Shown here in pieces: positions 40,128 to 50,200 of a stretch of DNA of 64,000 bases. The DNA lies in contig CANLOE010000003.1 in assembly GCA_947492745.1 (NCBI GenBank), positions 1-64,000 on the forward strand, in the 5' to 3' direction. Under the pieces are notes generated by a model. The model did not search any database and was not told the origin of the DNA. It saw only the letters and a program-made list of their open reading frames with translations. How positions within the stretch are numbered: the first letter of the stretch is position 1; each line of letters starts with the position of its first letter. This DNA comes from an uncultured Cyclobacteriaceae bacterium (GTDB lineage Bacteria > Bacteroidota > Bacteroidia > Cytophagales > Cyclobacteriaceae). The translations under genes were made by a program, and so were the position numbers.

Positions 40128-41561
40128 ATGGAAATGGATTTGCGACCTACAATAACAGCGGATAATTATGGTCTTGCAAGGCAGTATATTACCGACTTTA
40201 CGACTATAGTGGGAGACCGGTATGTCATTACCGCTTCGGATGTCGATGAATGTGATGGGACAGATAGGGAAAGCATACTAGGTGATGCCGACGTACTGGT
40301 AAAACCGGGAAATACGGCGGAAGTTGCCTCCCTACTGCGCTTATGTCATCAGCACAAAATACCCTTAAGTCCAAGTTCCGGAGCAACAGGTGTGGTCAGG
40401 GGGAGTATACCTGTAGAAAATGGCTTGGTCCTCTCATTGGAAAGGCTGAATAGGATACATCAGGTAGATAGCATCAACAAATGGGTCTGGGTAGAAGCGG
40501 GTGTTATCACGGAGACACTTTTTACTACAGTGAAAAGTCATGGCCTGTACTATCCTGTCCTTCCGGGGAGTGGTGGTAGTAGTATGATAGGTGGTAATAT
40601 TGCTACTTCGGCAGGTAGTCCCAAGTCCGCAAAATATGGGACCATCAAACAGTATGTATTGAATATGGAGGTAGTATTGCCCACAGGAGAAATCATGTTT
40701 ACCGGGGCCAATGTCTATAAAAATGCCACAGGATTCAATCTCAATGAACTTTTGGTAGGTAGTGAGGGAACACTCGGTATTATTACTAAAGTACTGCTAA
40801 AGCTATTGCCCCTACCGACTCATGAGCTAACGGTATTAGCGGCTTTTGCATCGGATAAAAAGGCCTGTGAAGCCGTTACTGCGATATCGGGAACCTCTCT
40901 TGACCCAGCTTGTGTGGAACTGATTTCCGAAAATGCCATAAGGCTGACCCGACCCTTTGTATCGAAGAATGCTCCATTTATCGGTAATGAATCCGTCAAG
41001 GCACAGGTAATCATAGAATTGGATGCGCATAGCGAAGAGGTACTCTGTAGGGATCTCGAAAGGGTATACGCCACCATAAGCCCTTTCACATTTCAGGAAC
41101 CTCTGGTAGCGACCAATGTCAGGGAGAAAGAAAGGTTATGGGAGCTGAGGACCAGTATCGGAGAGGCGATGACATCCAATGGTCTGACCTATAGGGATGT
41201 GGATGCCTCTGTTCCCGTGACGCACCTTTTCCAATTTATGGTAGCGGTCAATACCATTATGGAAAAACATGCGCTGGAGGTATGCAGTTTCGGACATGCA
41301 AAGGATGGTAATCTACATACGATGCTGGTCTATAAGCAGGAGCGCAGACCTGAAGAGGTAATCGATAAAGCCCTTCAAGAAATCTATCGGTCAGCGGTTG
41401 CTTTTGGCGGTACTATTTCGGGCGAACACGGTATAGGAGAACTTCAAAAAGACTACCTGCCGCTCGCACTTTCCGAAACACAGATACGGGTCATGGAAGG
41501 CATCAAAAAAGTGTTTGACCCGAACCACATACTCAATCCCGGAAAAATCTTTAACAAATAA
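40128..41561 (+). CDS. FAD-linked 2-hydroxyacid oxidase/dehydrogenase (GlcD-like)
   Basis: A flavoprotein of the vanillyl-alcohol oxidase/GlcD (D-lactate dehydrogenase, glycolate oxidase) family. It shows the FAD-binding loop SPSSGATGVVRG, the second FAD segment GSGGSSMIGGNIATSAG, and the C-terminal metal-site signatures GHAKDGNLH and GEHGIGELQ. In this neighbourhood it should oxidise 4-hydroxymandelate to 4-hydroxyphenylglyoxylate. That step is done in actinomycete Hpg pathways by an FMN enzyme of a different fold (Hmo), so this would be a non-homologous replacement. I prefer the ATG at 40128, preceded by AAAAAGAAG, because the upstream ATG at 40038 adds 30 residues unlike the family. The stop is 5 bases before the next ATG. 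Confidence 0.85.
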   Translation: MEMDLRPTITADNYGLARQYITDFTTIVGDRYVITASDVDECDGTDRESILGDADVLVKPGNTAEVASLLRLCHQHKIPLSPSSGATGVVRGSIPVENGLVLSLERLNRIHQVDSINKWVWVEAGVITETLFTTVKSHGLYYPVLPGSGGSSMIGGNIATSAGSPKSAKYGTIKQYVLNMEVVLPTGEIMFTGANVYKNATGFNLNELLVGSEGTLGIITKVLLKLLPLPTHELTVLAAFASDKKACEAVTAISGTSLDPACVELISENAIRLTRPFVSKNAPFIGNESVKAQVIIELDAHSEEVLCRDLERVYATISPFTFQEPLVATNVREKERLWELRTSIGEAMTSNGLTYRDVDASVPVTHLFQFMVAVNTIMEKHALEVCSFGHAKDGNLHTMLVYKQERRPEEVIDKALQEIYRSAVAFGGTISGEHGIGELQKDYLPLALSETQIRVMEGIKKVFDPNHILNPGKIFNK

Positions 41562-41566
41562 CCCTT

Positions 41567-42280
41567 ATGCCGGAGGAAAATAAAATGGATGATCAGTACC
41601 TGTTGAGGCAGCCGAGCTATAAAGAGGCGGATCGATTTTGGACTATAGTGCTGGCCGAAGGTAACCATGAAGAACGTCTTGGTTTGCGCAACGTGGGCAA
41701 CATGGAGAATATAACGGTGGACTTGCCTTTGGAAACATCCAAAAAGATGTTCTCGGTATGTAAAAAGAGTGATTTTGCCCTATTTATACTATTTCAGACG
41801 ATACTGAAAATTACCTTTTCAGAGTGTTTGGGTATCGCTGATATAACCTTATACTGTCCTCCTTTTTGTGAAAAAGAGAAGACGGTACCCGGAAATGCAC
41901 TGCTCCCCTTAACAGGTAAAATGAAGTCGGGGCAAACGTTCAGGACAGTACTTGCCGCCACTCAAAAACAGACCGAAAAATGTAGGAAGTACCAAGACCA
42001 CTTATTGGAAACGGTTTATCAGTCGTTGGGTAGACAGCCTGTCCGTAATCCTGAAATTATCCTCTACTCCGAAGCGCTGCATAAGTTTGACACTGAAATC
42101 ATCGATTCCTATAGCATTTGTTGTAGCTACCATATTCACAGATCAAAGCTATCGCTACAGTTGAAGGGGAAGGGAGATAGGGATTTTCTAATGGACCTTG
42201 TTGATAATTTTAACGCTATTGCAAGGCTATGTCTGCACTGGCCTCATGTTAGAATAGAGGATATCGGTCTATACTTGTCC
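41567..42280 (+). other. N-terminal half condensation domain
   Basis: About 235 residues beginning near DRFWTIVLAEG (the FW...L start of the C-lobe) and continuing through FALFILFQTILKITFSE resemble the C-lobe of a condensation domain without the catalytic N-lobe. The same arrangement begins the NRPS at 53138. Confidence 0.75.
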
Positions 42281-44188
42281 GATATGACCAAAAAAATAAA
42301 CCTGCCCGATAGGGAATGTGGCAACCGGCATTTTCTGGAAATCATAAGTGCAACGGCAAAGGAGTCTCCATCCAAGATAGCACTGAAAACGTCGGGCAGC
42401 TCATTTACATATGATGATCTGGAAACCGTCTCCAATAAATTGGCCAATTATTTTCGAGCCGATTTGCAGCTTTTGGCAGGCGATCGGGTGATACTCTGTA
42501 TGGAAAGAACGGAACGTATGATTTTTTGCCTACTGGCTTTGATGAAAGCCAATGTGGTATACCTGCCCGTCGATATCCTTCATGCAGATTCGAGACTTCC
42601 CTTTATAGAGAAAGATGCTCGGCCCTTGTATATACTCAAGGAAGGTCATACCATTTTTCGGCCCAAGACCTCAAAATGTATCAATATCGACGAAGTCTGG
42701 AAGACCATCATCACGATGGGCAATCCAAGATTCGAATACCGTTCTATTCCGCAGAATATCGCCTATATCATCTACACCTCAGGTTCAACCGGAAAACCAA
42801 AAGGTGTCCAGGTCAGTGAGGCAAACCTCAGCTCATTTGTAGATAGTCTGCACACCGCATTTCCTTGGGTACGGACACCCATAATGCCGCTGATAGCTTC
42901 CAATGCTTTTGATATCTTTATGTTTCAGTTATTACTGCCCCTTACGACCAAGGGTACTGTCGATTTGTTTTCCAGTACCGATATCATGGATATAGGGAAC
43001 CTAGTGAACCAACTGAAACAGGTCAACATCATGGATGCTGTACCTTCACTCTACAGGCAGGTTGTCGATGAGATCATAAACCATGGCAGCGAGAAAGATT
43101 ACAAACATATACAATCACTTTTTATAGGAGGAGATACTATATCGGATAAACTACTTCGCTCTATGGCCATTGCGTTTCCTAAGGCCACTATTACGGTCAC
43201 CTACGGACCTACCGAAGCTACTGTGTTCTGTACTGCTATCACCTATCAAAGTAGGGATTTAGGGCAATGTCCGGCAAAAGGTAATATCGTCGGTCGTCCT
43301 ATGCCCAATACCTCTATTTTTATCATGGATAAAGCACTCAAACCCGTGGAAGAAGGGAGTGTAGGAGAAATCTACATTTCAGGAGGTGGTGTTAGCCAAG
43401 GCTATCTGAACCGACCGGGACTGACATCGAAACAATTCATCGATAACCCCTTATCGGAAAACGACCGATTGTACAGAACGGGAGATACCGCTAGGCTGAC
43501 CGAAAAAGGAATGCTGGAGTTTCTGGGCCGTCGAGATAGACAAGTGAAGGTCAGAGGCTACCGAATAGAACTGGGAGAAATAGAAAATACTATGCTCCTA
43601 CTTCCTGAAATCGATGAAGCAATTGCCACCTTAACAGTAAACAAGGAACAGGAAAAGGCTATAGCCGCATTTTTTGTCAGTAAGGAAACTCTGGAAACCG
43701 AGTATGTTCATAGTCACCTGATGGAGTGCCTGCCAACCTATATGATACCCGTATTTATCGAGCAGCGACAGCGAATGCCCTTAAACCAAAACGGTAAAAT
43801 AGACGAAAAAGCCTTATCCGTTCAAAAAAGACCACAAGCCAAAGGTGTGTACAAGGGTACCCCGTCCACAAAACAGATGGAACAAAGGCTGCTCAAGATT
43901 TGGCAGCAGATACTGGTTACCGAGCAAGTAGGTGTAAAAGATAGCTTTTTCAGTTCTGGGGGAAACTCTATCAGAATAGCTATCCTGATCAACCGGATAA
44001 ACGAAGAGCTGGGACTGAAACTGCCCATTCTGTCGGCATTCAAGTACTCCAATGTTTCTGCACTATCGGATTATATTCTGAAAATAACAAAGAAAAACCT
44101 TCAAGAATCAACAGGGGATATCGAGGCTTCGACGGCCCTGATGAAAAATACCATTAAACTGATCAACGAAAATAGCCATGAAAACTGA
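41567..44188 (+). CDS. NRPS: half-C, A, PCP (873 aa)
   Basis: A short elongation protein. Residues of about 1-235 resemble only the C-terminal lobe of a condensation domain; the N-lobe and the HHxxxDG motif are absent. The A domain (about 255-760) has YTSGSTGKPKG, TYGPTE, YRTGD and GYRIELGEIE, with pocket code DIFDFGTVFK (proposed Hpg). The PCP serine is Ser801 in GGNSI, where the usual FFELGG reads FFSSGG. The protein can only work if a C domain is supplied in trans, presumably the terminal C of the 6,986-residue NRPS. The start could instead be the ATG at 41585, which has GGAGG 8 bases upstream. The 3' end overlaps the PKS gene by 11 bases. Confidence 0.9.
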   Translation: MPEENKMDDQYLLRQPSYKEADRFWTIVLAEGNHEERLGLRNVGNMENITVDLPLETSKKMFSVCKKSDFALFILFQTILKITFSECLGIADITLYCPPFCEKEKTVPGNALLPLTGKMKSGQTFRTVLAATQKQTEKCRKYQDHLLETVYQSLGRQPVRNPEIILYSEALHKFDTEIIDSYSICCSYHIHRSKLSLQLKGKGDRDFLMDLVDNFNAIARLCLHWPHVRIEDIGLYLSDMTKKINLPDRECGNRHFLEIISATAKESPSKIALKTSGSSFTYDDLETVSNKLANYFRADLQLLAGDRVILCMERTERMIFCLLALMKANVVYLPVDILHADSRLPFIEKDARPLYILKEGHTIFRPKTSKCINIDEVWKTIITMGNPRFEYRSIPQNIAYIIYTSGSTGKPKGVQVSEANLSSFVDSLHTAFPWVRTPIMPLIASNAFDIFMFQLLLPLTTKGTVDLFSSTDIMDIGNLVNQLKQVNIMDAVPSLYRQVVDEIINHGSEKDYKHIQSLFIGGDTISDKLLRSMAIAFPKATITVTYGPTEATVFCTAITYQSRDLGQCPAKGNIVGRPMPNTSIFIMDKALKPVEEGSVGEIYISGGGVSQGYLNRPGLTSKQFIDNPLSENDRLYRTGDTARLTEKGMLEFLGRRDRQVKVRGYRIELGEIENTMLLLPEIDEAIATLTVNKEQEKAIAAFFVSKETLETEYVHSHLMECLPTYMIPVFIEQRQRMPLNQNGKIDEKALSVQKRPQAKGVYKGTPSTKQMEQRLLKIWQQILVTEQVGVKDSFFSSGGNSIRIAILINRINEELGLKLPILSAFKYSNVSALSDYILKITKKNLQESTGDIEASTALMKNTIKLINENSHEN

Positions 44189-47100
44189 AGCATACCCTGA
44201 CTATACCGGATTGGAAATTGCCATTGTGGGAATGGCATGCCGTTTTCCCGATGCTGCCAACTGGAGAGAATACTGGGATAACCTGATTCAAGGAAAAGAA
44301 GCCCTCCACAGGATTTCCGATGATGAACTGAAGGCACAAGGATGGGACGAAGAAAGCATAAATCGCAAAGACTTTGTCAAGGTCAGGGCCACAATGAAGG
44401 GCAAAGACACCTTCGATGCTTCTTTTTTTGGCTATGGCCAGTATGAGGCAGAAGTGTTGAACCCTATCCACCGTCAGTTCCATGAGTGTGTTTGGGAAGC
44501 ACTGGAAGATGCGGGTTACGTACCTTCGGCTGTGAATGGGAAAATCAGTTTATATGCAGGCGCAGGGGATGACTCCAACTGGAAGGCCCATGTAATGCTC
44601 GGAAATCAAAAACGGAGGCAACATGATATCGCATTGGGTTTTTTGAGCGAAAAGGACCACCTCACCACGCTGGTTTCTCATAAATTGAATTTACAAGGAC
44701 CCTCATTTTTCATAAATACAGCATGCTCCAGTGCCCTATCAGCGGTAGACCTCGCTTGTAAGGGACTACTTATGGGAGAAGCGAAAATAGCCATCGCGGG
44801 AGGCGTATCTGTCAACACCCGACAAAAAGAAGGGTACTTCTACGAAGAAGGTTCTATAAAATCATCGGATGGACACTGTCGGGCCTTTGACACGCAGGCA
44901 AGTGGTTCGGTAGGCAGCGAGGGAGTGGGCGCTGTCGTTCTGAAAAGACTCCGAGAGGCTATCGATGATGGCGATCATCTCTATGCGGTAATCAAAGGTA
45001 GCGCAACCAATAACGATGGCAATGCAAAAGTAGGCTATGCTGCCCCTTCCATGGATGGACAGGTAGCCTGCATCAAGAAAGCCCAAAATATAGCTGGGGT
45101 AAAGCCGGAAAGTATCGGTTATGTAGAAGCGCACGGTACGGGTACCCGTTTGGGAGATCCTATTGAAGTAGGAGCCTTGAACATGGCTTTTGGCAATACT
45201 ATCCATCATAGCTGTGCTATCGGCTCTGTAAAATCGAACATAGGCCATTCCGATTCGGCAGCTGGCATAGCAGGATTGATAAAAACCGCACTGTGCCTAA
45301 AGTATAGGAAAATACCCCCCAGCATAAATTATGATAGGCCCAACCCTGAGATAGACTTTGAGGCCGGCCCTTTTTATGTCAATACAGCACTGACCCACTG
45401 GGAGAGTGACGATCATGCCCCACTTCGTGCGGCGGTCAGTTCGTTTGGAGTGGGCGGGACCAATGCCCATGCTATTTTAGAAGAGGCACCGAAGCCTATG
45501 GAGAGTAGCTTGGGAAAGGAGTTTCACTTATTGACCATCTCAGCCAAATCGGAGAAATCACTGGTCGATTACAAGTGTAGATTGGCTCAGTTCATCAAAG
45601 AAGAGCATGAAGTAAACCTTGCGGATATGTGCTATACTTTACTGACAGGTCGGGAGCACTTCGAATATAGACAACATAGAGTATGTACGAACAAGGAGGA
45701 TCTCATACGTTTTCTAGAGGTCGCTAACTCAAAGGAGCAACAGAAAACACAGAGAAAGGATAAAAGGCCCGTGGTCTTCATGTTTCCAGGGCAAGGCACA
45801 CAATACCTCAATATGTCCCGAAAACTATATGGAAGCGAGTGGGTATTCCGACAAGAGATGGATGAGGGCTTTGCTACTATCGAAAAGTTCACGGGGAAGG
45901 ACTTCAAAAAAGTACTCTTCACGGAAGATGGGATTGATAATGATATCAACAGAACCTTATATACTCAACCTATCATTTTCATGATGGAATATGCCTTGGC
46001 CAAATTGATGATGTCCTATGGTATCGAGCCTGATCTTATGATCGGACATAGCCTCGGAGAGTATGTGGCAGCATGCTTGAGCGGAGTGTTCGCTTTAGAA
46101 GATGCACTGTGGCTCATGGTCAAACGGGGAGAGCTGATGGATGGCTTGGAGCGCGGTAGTATGGTCAGTGCCTCCCTAACTGAGGAAGCTGCTGCTCCAT
46201 ACCTGAACGAAGGTGTGTATCTGGCAGCAATAAACAGCCCATCACAACTTGTCTTCTCGGGAACACCGTCTGCTATTTCAGCATTGAGAGCGGCCTTGGA
46301 CGATACAGAGGTTATGCACCTGACACTAAGGTCCTCTCATGCATTCCACTCGGGCATACAAGATCCTATCAAAGAAAAGTACCATGAAACAGTAGAGAGA
46401 GTCGAACTCCATAAGCCCAATATTCCCTTTATATCCAGTGTAACAGGTGAGTTCATTCGCGATGAGGAGGCAACTTCCGTTCTGTACTGGGTCCGACAGA
46501 TGAGGGAAACGGTGCAGTTTTCTAGGAGCATAGCGACTAGCGTACAGGAGCATGAAAATGCCCTGTTTATAGAAATAGGTGCGGGCAATACACTGACCTC
46601 TCTTGCGAATGAACAAATGGCCCATTCGCAATCGCCCCTAAATCCCGTAAAAGGAAAAAGGGAGACCATCAACGATGGGGAGTTCTTTGCCAACTGTCTG
46701 GGAAATATCTGGTCCGAAGGAATAGAAGTCGATTGGAACCGCTATTATCAACAAGAAAAAAGAACTAAGGTCCCTCTACCTACCTATGCATTTGCACAGA
46801 CTCCGTATCCCGTCCAGGTCGATCCCTTCACGGATTTTGAAAAAAATGCACCGAATAAGGAGACTGAAAATAAGCGGAATACACCAGCGGACAGCACTGG
46901 CCAAGTACAGCATGATAGTGATTTTGGAAAGTACCAAGGTACCCCAACCGAGGAGACACTAAGACGTATATACCAAACCTTTTTTGGCAATGAAAATATT
47001 GGCATTGATGATGAATTCTTAGAGATAGGAGGGGACTCACTCAATGGAATGATATTGGTCAACACCATCAGAAACGATACAGAGGTCGAACTGAAACTTA

Positions 47101-47210
47101 AGGACTTTTTTGAAAAATCAACCATTCGAAAATTAGCGACCTTGGTGGACCAGATCAAGATCTCCAAGGTAAAAAAGAATCTCATCGAAAGGAAAACGGT
47201 CAAAATATGA
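44178..47210 (+). CDS. Type I PKS module: KS-AT-ACP (1,010 aa)
   Basis: One polyketide extension module inserted in the peptide line. The KS has Cys183 (NTACSSALS), His319 (VEAHGTGTRLGDP) and His357 (SNIGHSD). The AT has Ser625 in GHSLGEY and the HAFH specificity motif (721-724), which predicts malonyl-CoA. The ACP has Ser954 in GGDSL. No ketoreductase, dehydratase or methyltransferase is present, so the added two carbons should stay as a beta-keto unit. It overlaps the previous gene by 11 bases and the next by 4, so translation is coupled. Its C-terminal tail, rich in Lys, should dock with the TubC-type domain that starts the next protein. Confidence 0.93.
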   Translation: MKTEAYPDYTGLEIAIVGMACRFPDAANWREYWDNLIQGKEALHRISDDELKAQGWDEESINRKDFVKVRATMKGKDTFDASFFGYGQYEAEVLNPIHRQFHECVWEALEDAGYVPSAVNGKISLYAGAGDDSNWKAHVMLGNQKRRQHDIALGFLSEKDHLTTLVSHKLNLQGPSFFINTACSSALSAVDLACKGLLMGEAKIAIAGGVSVNTRQKEGYFYEEGSIKSSDGHCRAFDTQASGSVGSEGVGAVVLKRLREAIDDGDHLYAVIKGSATNNDGNAKVGYAAPSMDGQVACIKKAQNIAGVKPESIGYVEAHGTGTRLGDPIEVGALNMAFGNTIHHSCAIGSVKSNIGHSDSAAGIAGLIKTALCLKYRKIPPSINYDRPNPEIDFEAGPFYVNTALTHWESDDHAPLRAAVSSFGVGGTNAHAILEEAPKPMESSLGKEFHLLTISAKSEKSLVDYKCRLAQFIKEEHEVNLADMCYTLLTGREHFEYRQHRVCTNKEDLIRFLEVANSKEQQKTQRKDKRPVVFMFPGQGTQYLNMSRKLYGSEWVFRQEMDEGFATIEKFTGKDFKKVLFTEDGIDNDINRTLYTQPIIFMMEYALAKLMMSYGIEPDLMIGHSLGEYVAACLSGVFALEDALWLMVKRGELMDGLERGSMVSASLTEEAAAPYLNEGVYLAAINSPSQLVFSGTPSAISALRAALDDTEVMHLTLRSSHAFHSGIQDPIKEKYHETVERVELHKPNIPFISSVTGEFIRDEEATSVLYWVRQMRETVQFSRSIATSVQEHENALFIEIGAGNTLTSLANEQMAHSQSPLNPVKGKRETINDGEFFANCLGNIWSEGIEVDWNRYYQQEKRTKVPLPTYAFAQTPYPVQVDPFTDFEKNAPNKETENKRNTPADSTGQVQHDSDFGKYQGTPTEETLRRIYQTFFGNENIGIDDEFLEIGGDSLNGMILVNTIRNDTEVELKLKDFFEKSTIRKLATLVDQIKISKVKKNLIERKTVKI

Positions 47211-50200
47211 ATACAGAGAGCTTGATCGAACGTCTTGCCGGTAGTGATATTAACATCGCACTCTCCGGAACGGACCTAGAGGTAAATTACCCGGACAATG
47301 AAATATCGGAGATGGTTCTGGAGGAGATAGCACAGCATAAACAAGCTATTGTTAGCTATTTGCAGCAAAAGCAACATGTGGATGGTCCGTGTATACTTCC
47401 CGCACCCGTCAGTGAGTTCGGTTATCCACTATCACCATCACAGCGAAGGTCTTGGATCATAAGCCAAAGCGAAAAAAGCAGTGTGGCCTATAACATGAAC
47501 CAAGTTGCCATATTCGAAGGAAATCTGGATATCGATGCATTGATTTTTGCCTTTGAAGGGCTCATCGAGCGTCATGAGAGCTTACGTACGGTATATCGTA
47601 TGGGACAAGGTGAAGAGGTAAGACAGTTCATACTTTCCGGGAAGCAGGCAGGCTTCCGATTATCCCAAGTGGACCTTCGTTCGGAAAATAAGGAAAAAGA
47701 AGAACTGGACAGTCTGTTGCGAGAAGAGGTCGGGAAGCCCTTTGATTTGTCCACGGGGCCGGTTTTGCGCGCCTCACTCTATTGGATGACAGATCACAAA
47801 TGGGTGCTGGTCAATGTGCTCCATCACATCACTGGAGATAGCTGGTCGATGAACATTCTAAAAGATGAATTGCTACTATTTTACAAGGCAGCTACCCAAG
47901 GAAACACAAAGCCCTTGAAGCCATTGAGGATACATTACAAGGACTATACGCTATGGAAGCTTGCCCAGCTGAAAGGCAGACAGCTCAAAGAAGACGAGGC
48001 GTATTGGCTAAAGAAATTTGAGGGTGAAATACCCGTATTGGAACTGCCTACAAAGAAAAAGAGACCGGCCATAAAAACCTATAATGCAGAAGCCATACAT
48101 CGGTATATTGACAAAGAATTACTCCAGCGGTTTAAGCTTTTCTGTCGTGAGCGGGGAGGAACCCTTTTTATGGGACTTATAGCGGTGTTCAATACGGTGT
48201 TTTACCGCTATACGCAACAAGAAGATACGGTTATCGGCTTTCCTATAGCGGATAGAGATCATCCCGATCTAAAAGATCAGATAGGTTTCTATGCGGCCAC
48301 ACTGGCCTTGAGGACACGATTCGACGGATCTTTTTCTTTTACGGAACTACTGGAACTGGCGAAAAGTAGTACATTGGAGGCTTACGAACACCGACAGTAT
48401 CCTTTTGATATGCTGATAAACAAACTGAATCCTGCCCGTAACTTGGAGAGAAGTGTTTTGTTCGATGTATTCTTGATTTTGCAAAAGTCCCAAGAGACCG
48501 ATTTCGAACCGGATCTAGTGCGGGAAGCACTGGATGGATTGGAAGTACGGGGCTATGAGGGGGCGGGGGTTCCCTATTGTGCTTTTGACCTTATCATAAA
48601 CCTATCCGAAACAGCTGAAGGTCTGAAGACCGGATTGGAATACAACTGTGACATCTATGACCAAAGTACCGTTAGTAGATTCTTCGAACACCTGATCCAA
48701 ATGATGGAACAGGTACTGAAAAAACCTCATCAGCCTATCAGCTCACTGAACTTCTTGACAGAAACAGAGAAAAAGCAACTATTGGAATTCGGTGCACTGG
48801 AGCATACAAGACCTTTGTCCCCTAGAGCCAGCCATCATATACCTCCACCTAGTGGTTCAAGAGCGGCTAAAATGGACTTTAGTCTCCTGTATTTTGGAAG
48901 TGAAGGTATGGAAAGCGATGGCTATCGGTTTTTGATGGAAGGGGCAAGGTACGCTGATAGGCACGGGTATTCGGCCATATGGACCCCCGAGCGCCATTTT
49001 CACCCGTTTGGAGGCCCTTACCCTAACCCTTCGGTACTCGGTGCCGCGATAGCGGCCATTACCGAGACTATTGGTATTCGGGCAGGAAGTGTGGTCCTTC
49101 CACTGCATCACCCACTACGAGTGGCCGAAGAGTGGGCAGTGGTGGACCATTTGTCTCAGGGCAGGGTGGGTATTGCCTGTGCACCTGGATGGAATGCCAA
49201 TGATTTTGTCCTTTCTCCCGATAGCTTCGATGGGCGTCATGATATCATGTATCAAAACATCCAGTACATAGAAAAATTATGGAGAGGCGATACAGTATCC
49301 TTTAAAGATGGCAATGGAGTAATACAAGCCTGCGAGATTTTTCCAAAACCATACCGTAAAACACTGCCCATATGGATGACCATAAGTGGTAATATCGATA
49401 ATTTCAAAAAGGCAGGTCATCTGGGAATGAATATCTTAACGGGCCTATTGAACACCACACCGGAATCCTTGAGACCGAAGATAGATGCTTACCGAGAGGC
49501 ATATGCAGAGAACGGTCATCCCGTCGGAAAGGCAAAAGTGGCACTGATGATGCATACTTATCTGGGCAAAGACGAAGAGCAGGCGTATAGCGTCACCAAA
49601 GAACCCCTCATGAAGTATCTCTTACAATCACTCCAGCTTTCCGATAAGTTGGGGCAAAGTACGAATGCGGACATTTCTTTACAAGACTACAGTAAAGAAG
49701 ATCTCAGCGATATGTTGGAGCATTCCTTCGAATGGCATGTGGAAAACACCGCTTTGATAGGTACCGAGGCAACCTGTCGGCGTCAGCTGAAAGCAGCTTC
49801 TGAAATTGGAGTTGATGAGATTGCCTGTCTGACAGACTTTGGAGTGGATTATCAAGCTACTATGGACAGCTTGGAAAGATTGACGGTTTTAAAGAACAGT
49901 TTCAATACACAGGACACGCTTTCCATATCCACCACCGGTACTATTGTAAGTCTCTTTGAAGAGCAGGTAGAGAGGTATCCCTACAGGAGGGCACTCACCT
50001 TCAAGGATACTTCCCTATCCTATCAAATGCTGAACGAGCAGGCAAACCAATGTGCAGAATACCTTAAAAGAGAACTTTATGTTCAAGCAGGAGATATTGT
50101 GGCTATCCAACTGGATAGAAGTCATTGGACCGTAGTAACGATACTGGGTATTCTCAAGACGGGTGCCGCCTACCTACCTTTGGAAAACGATTGGCCACAA

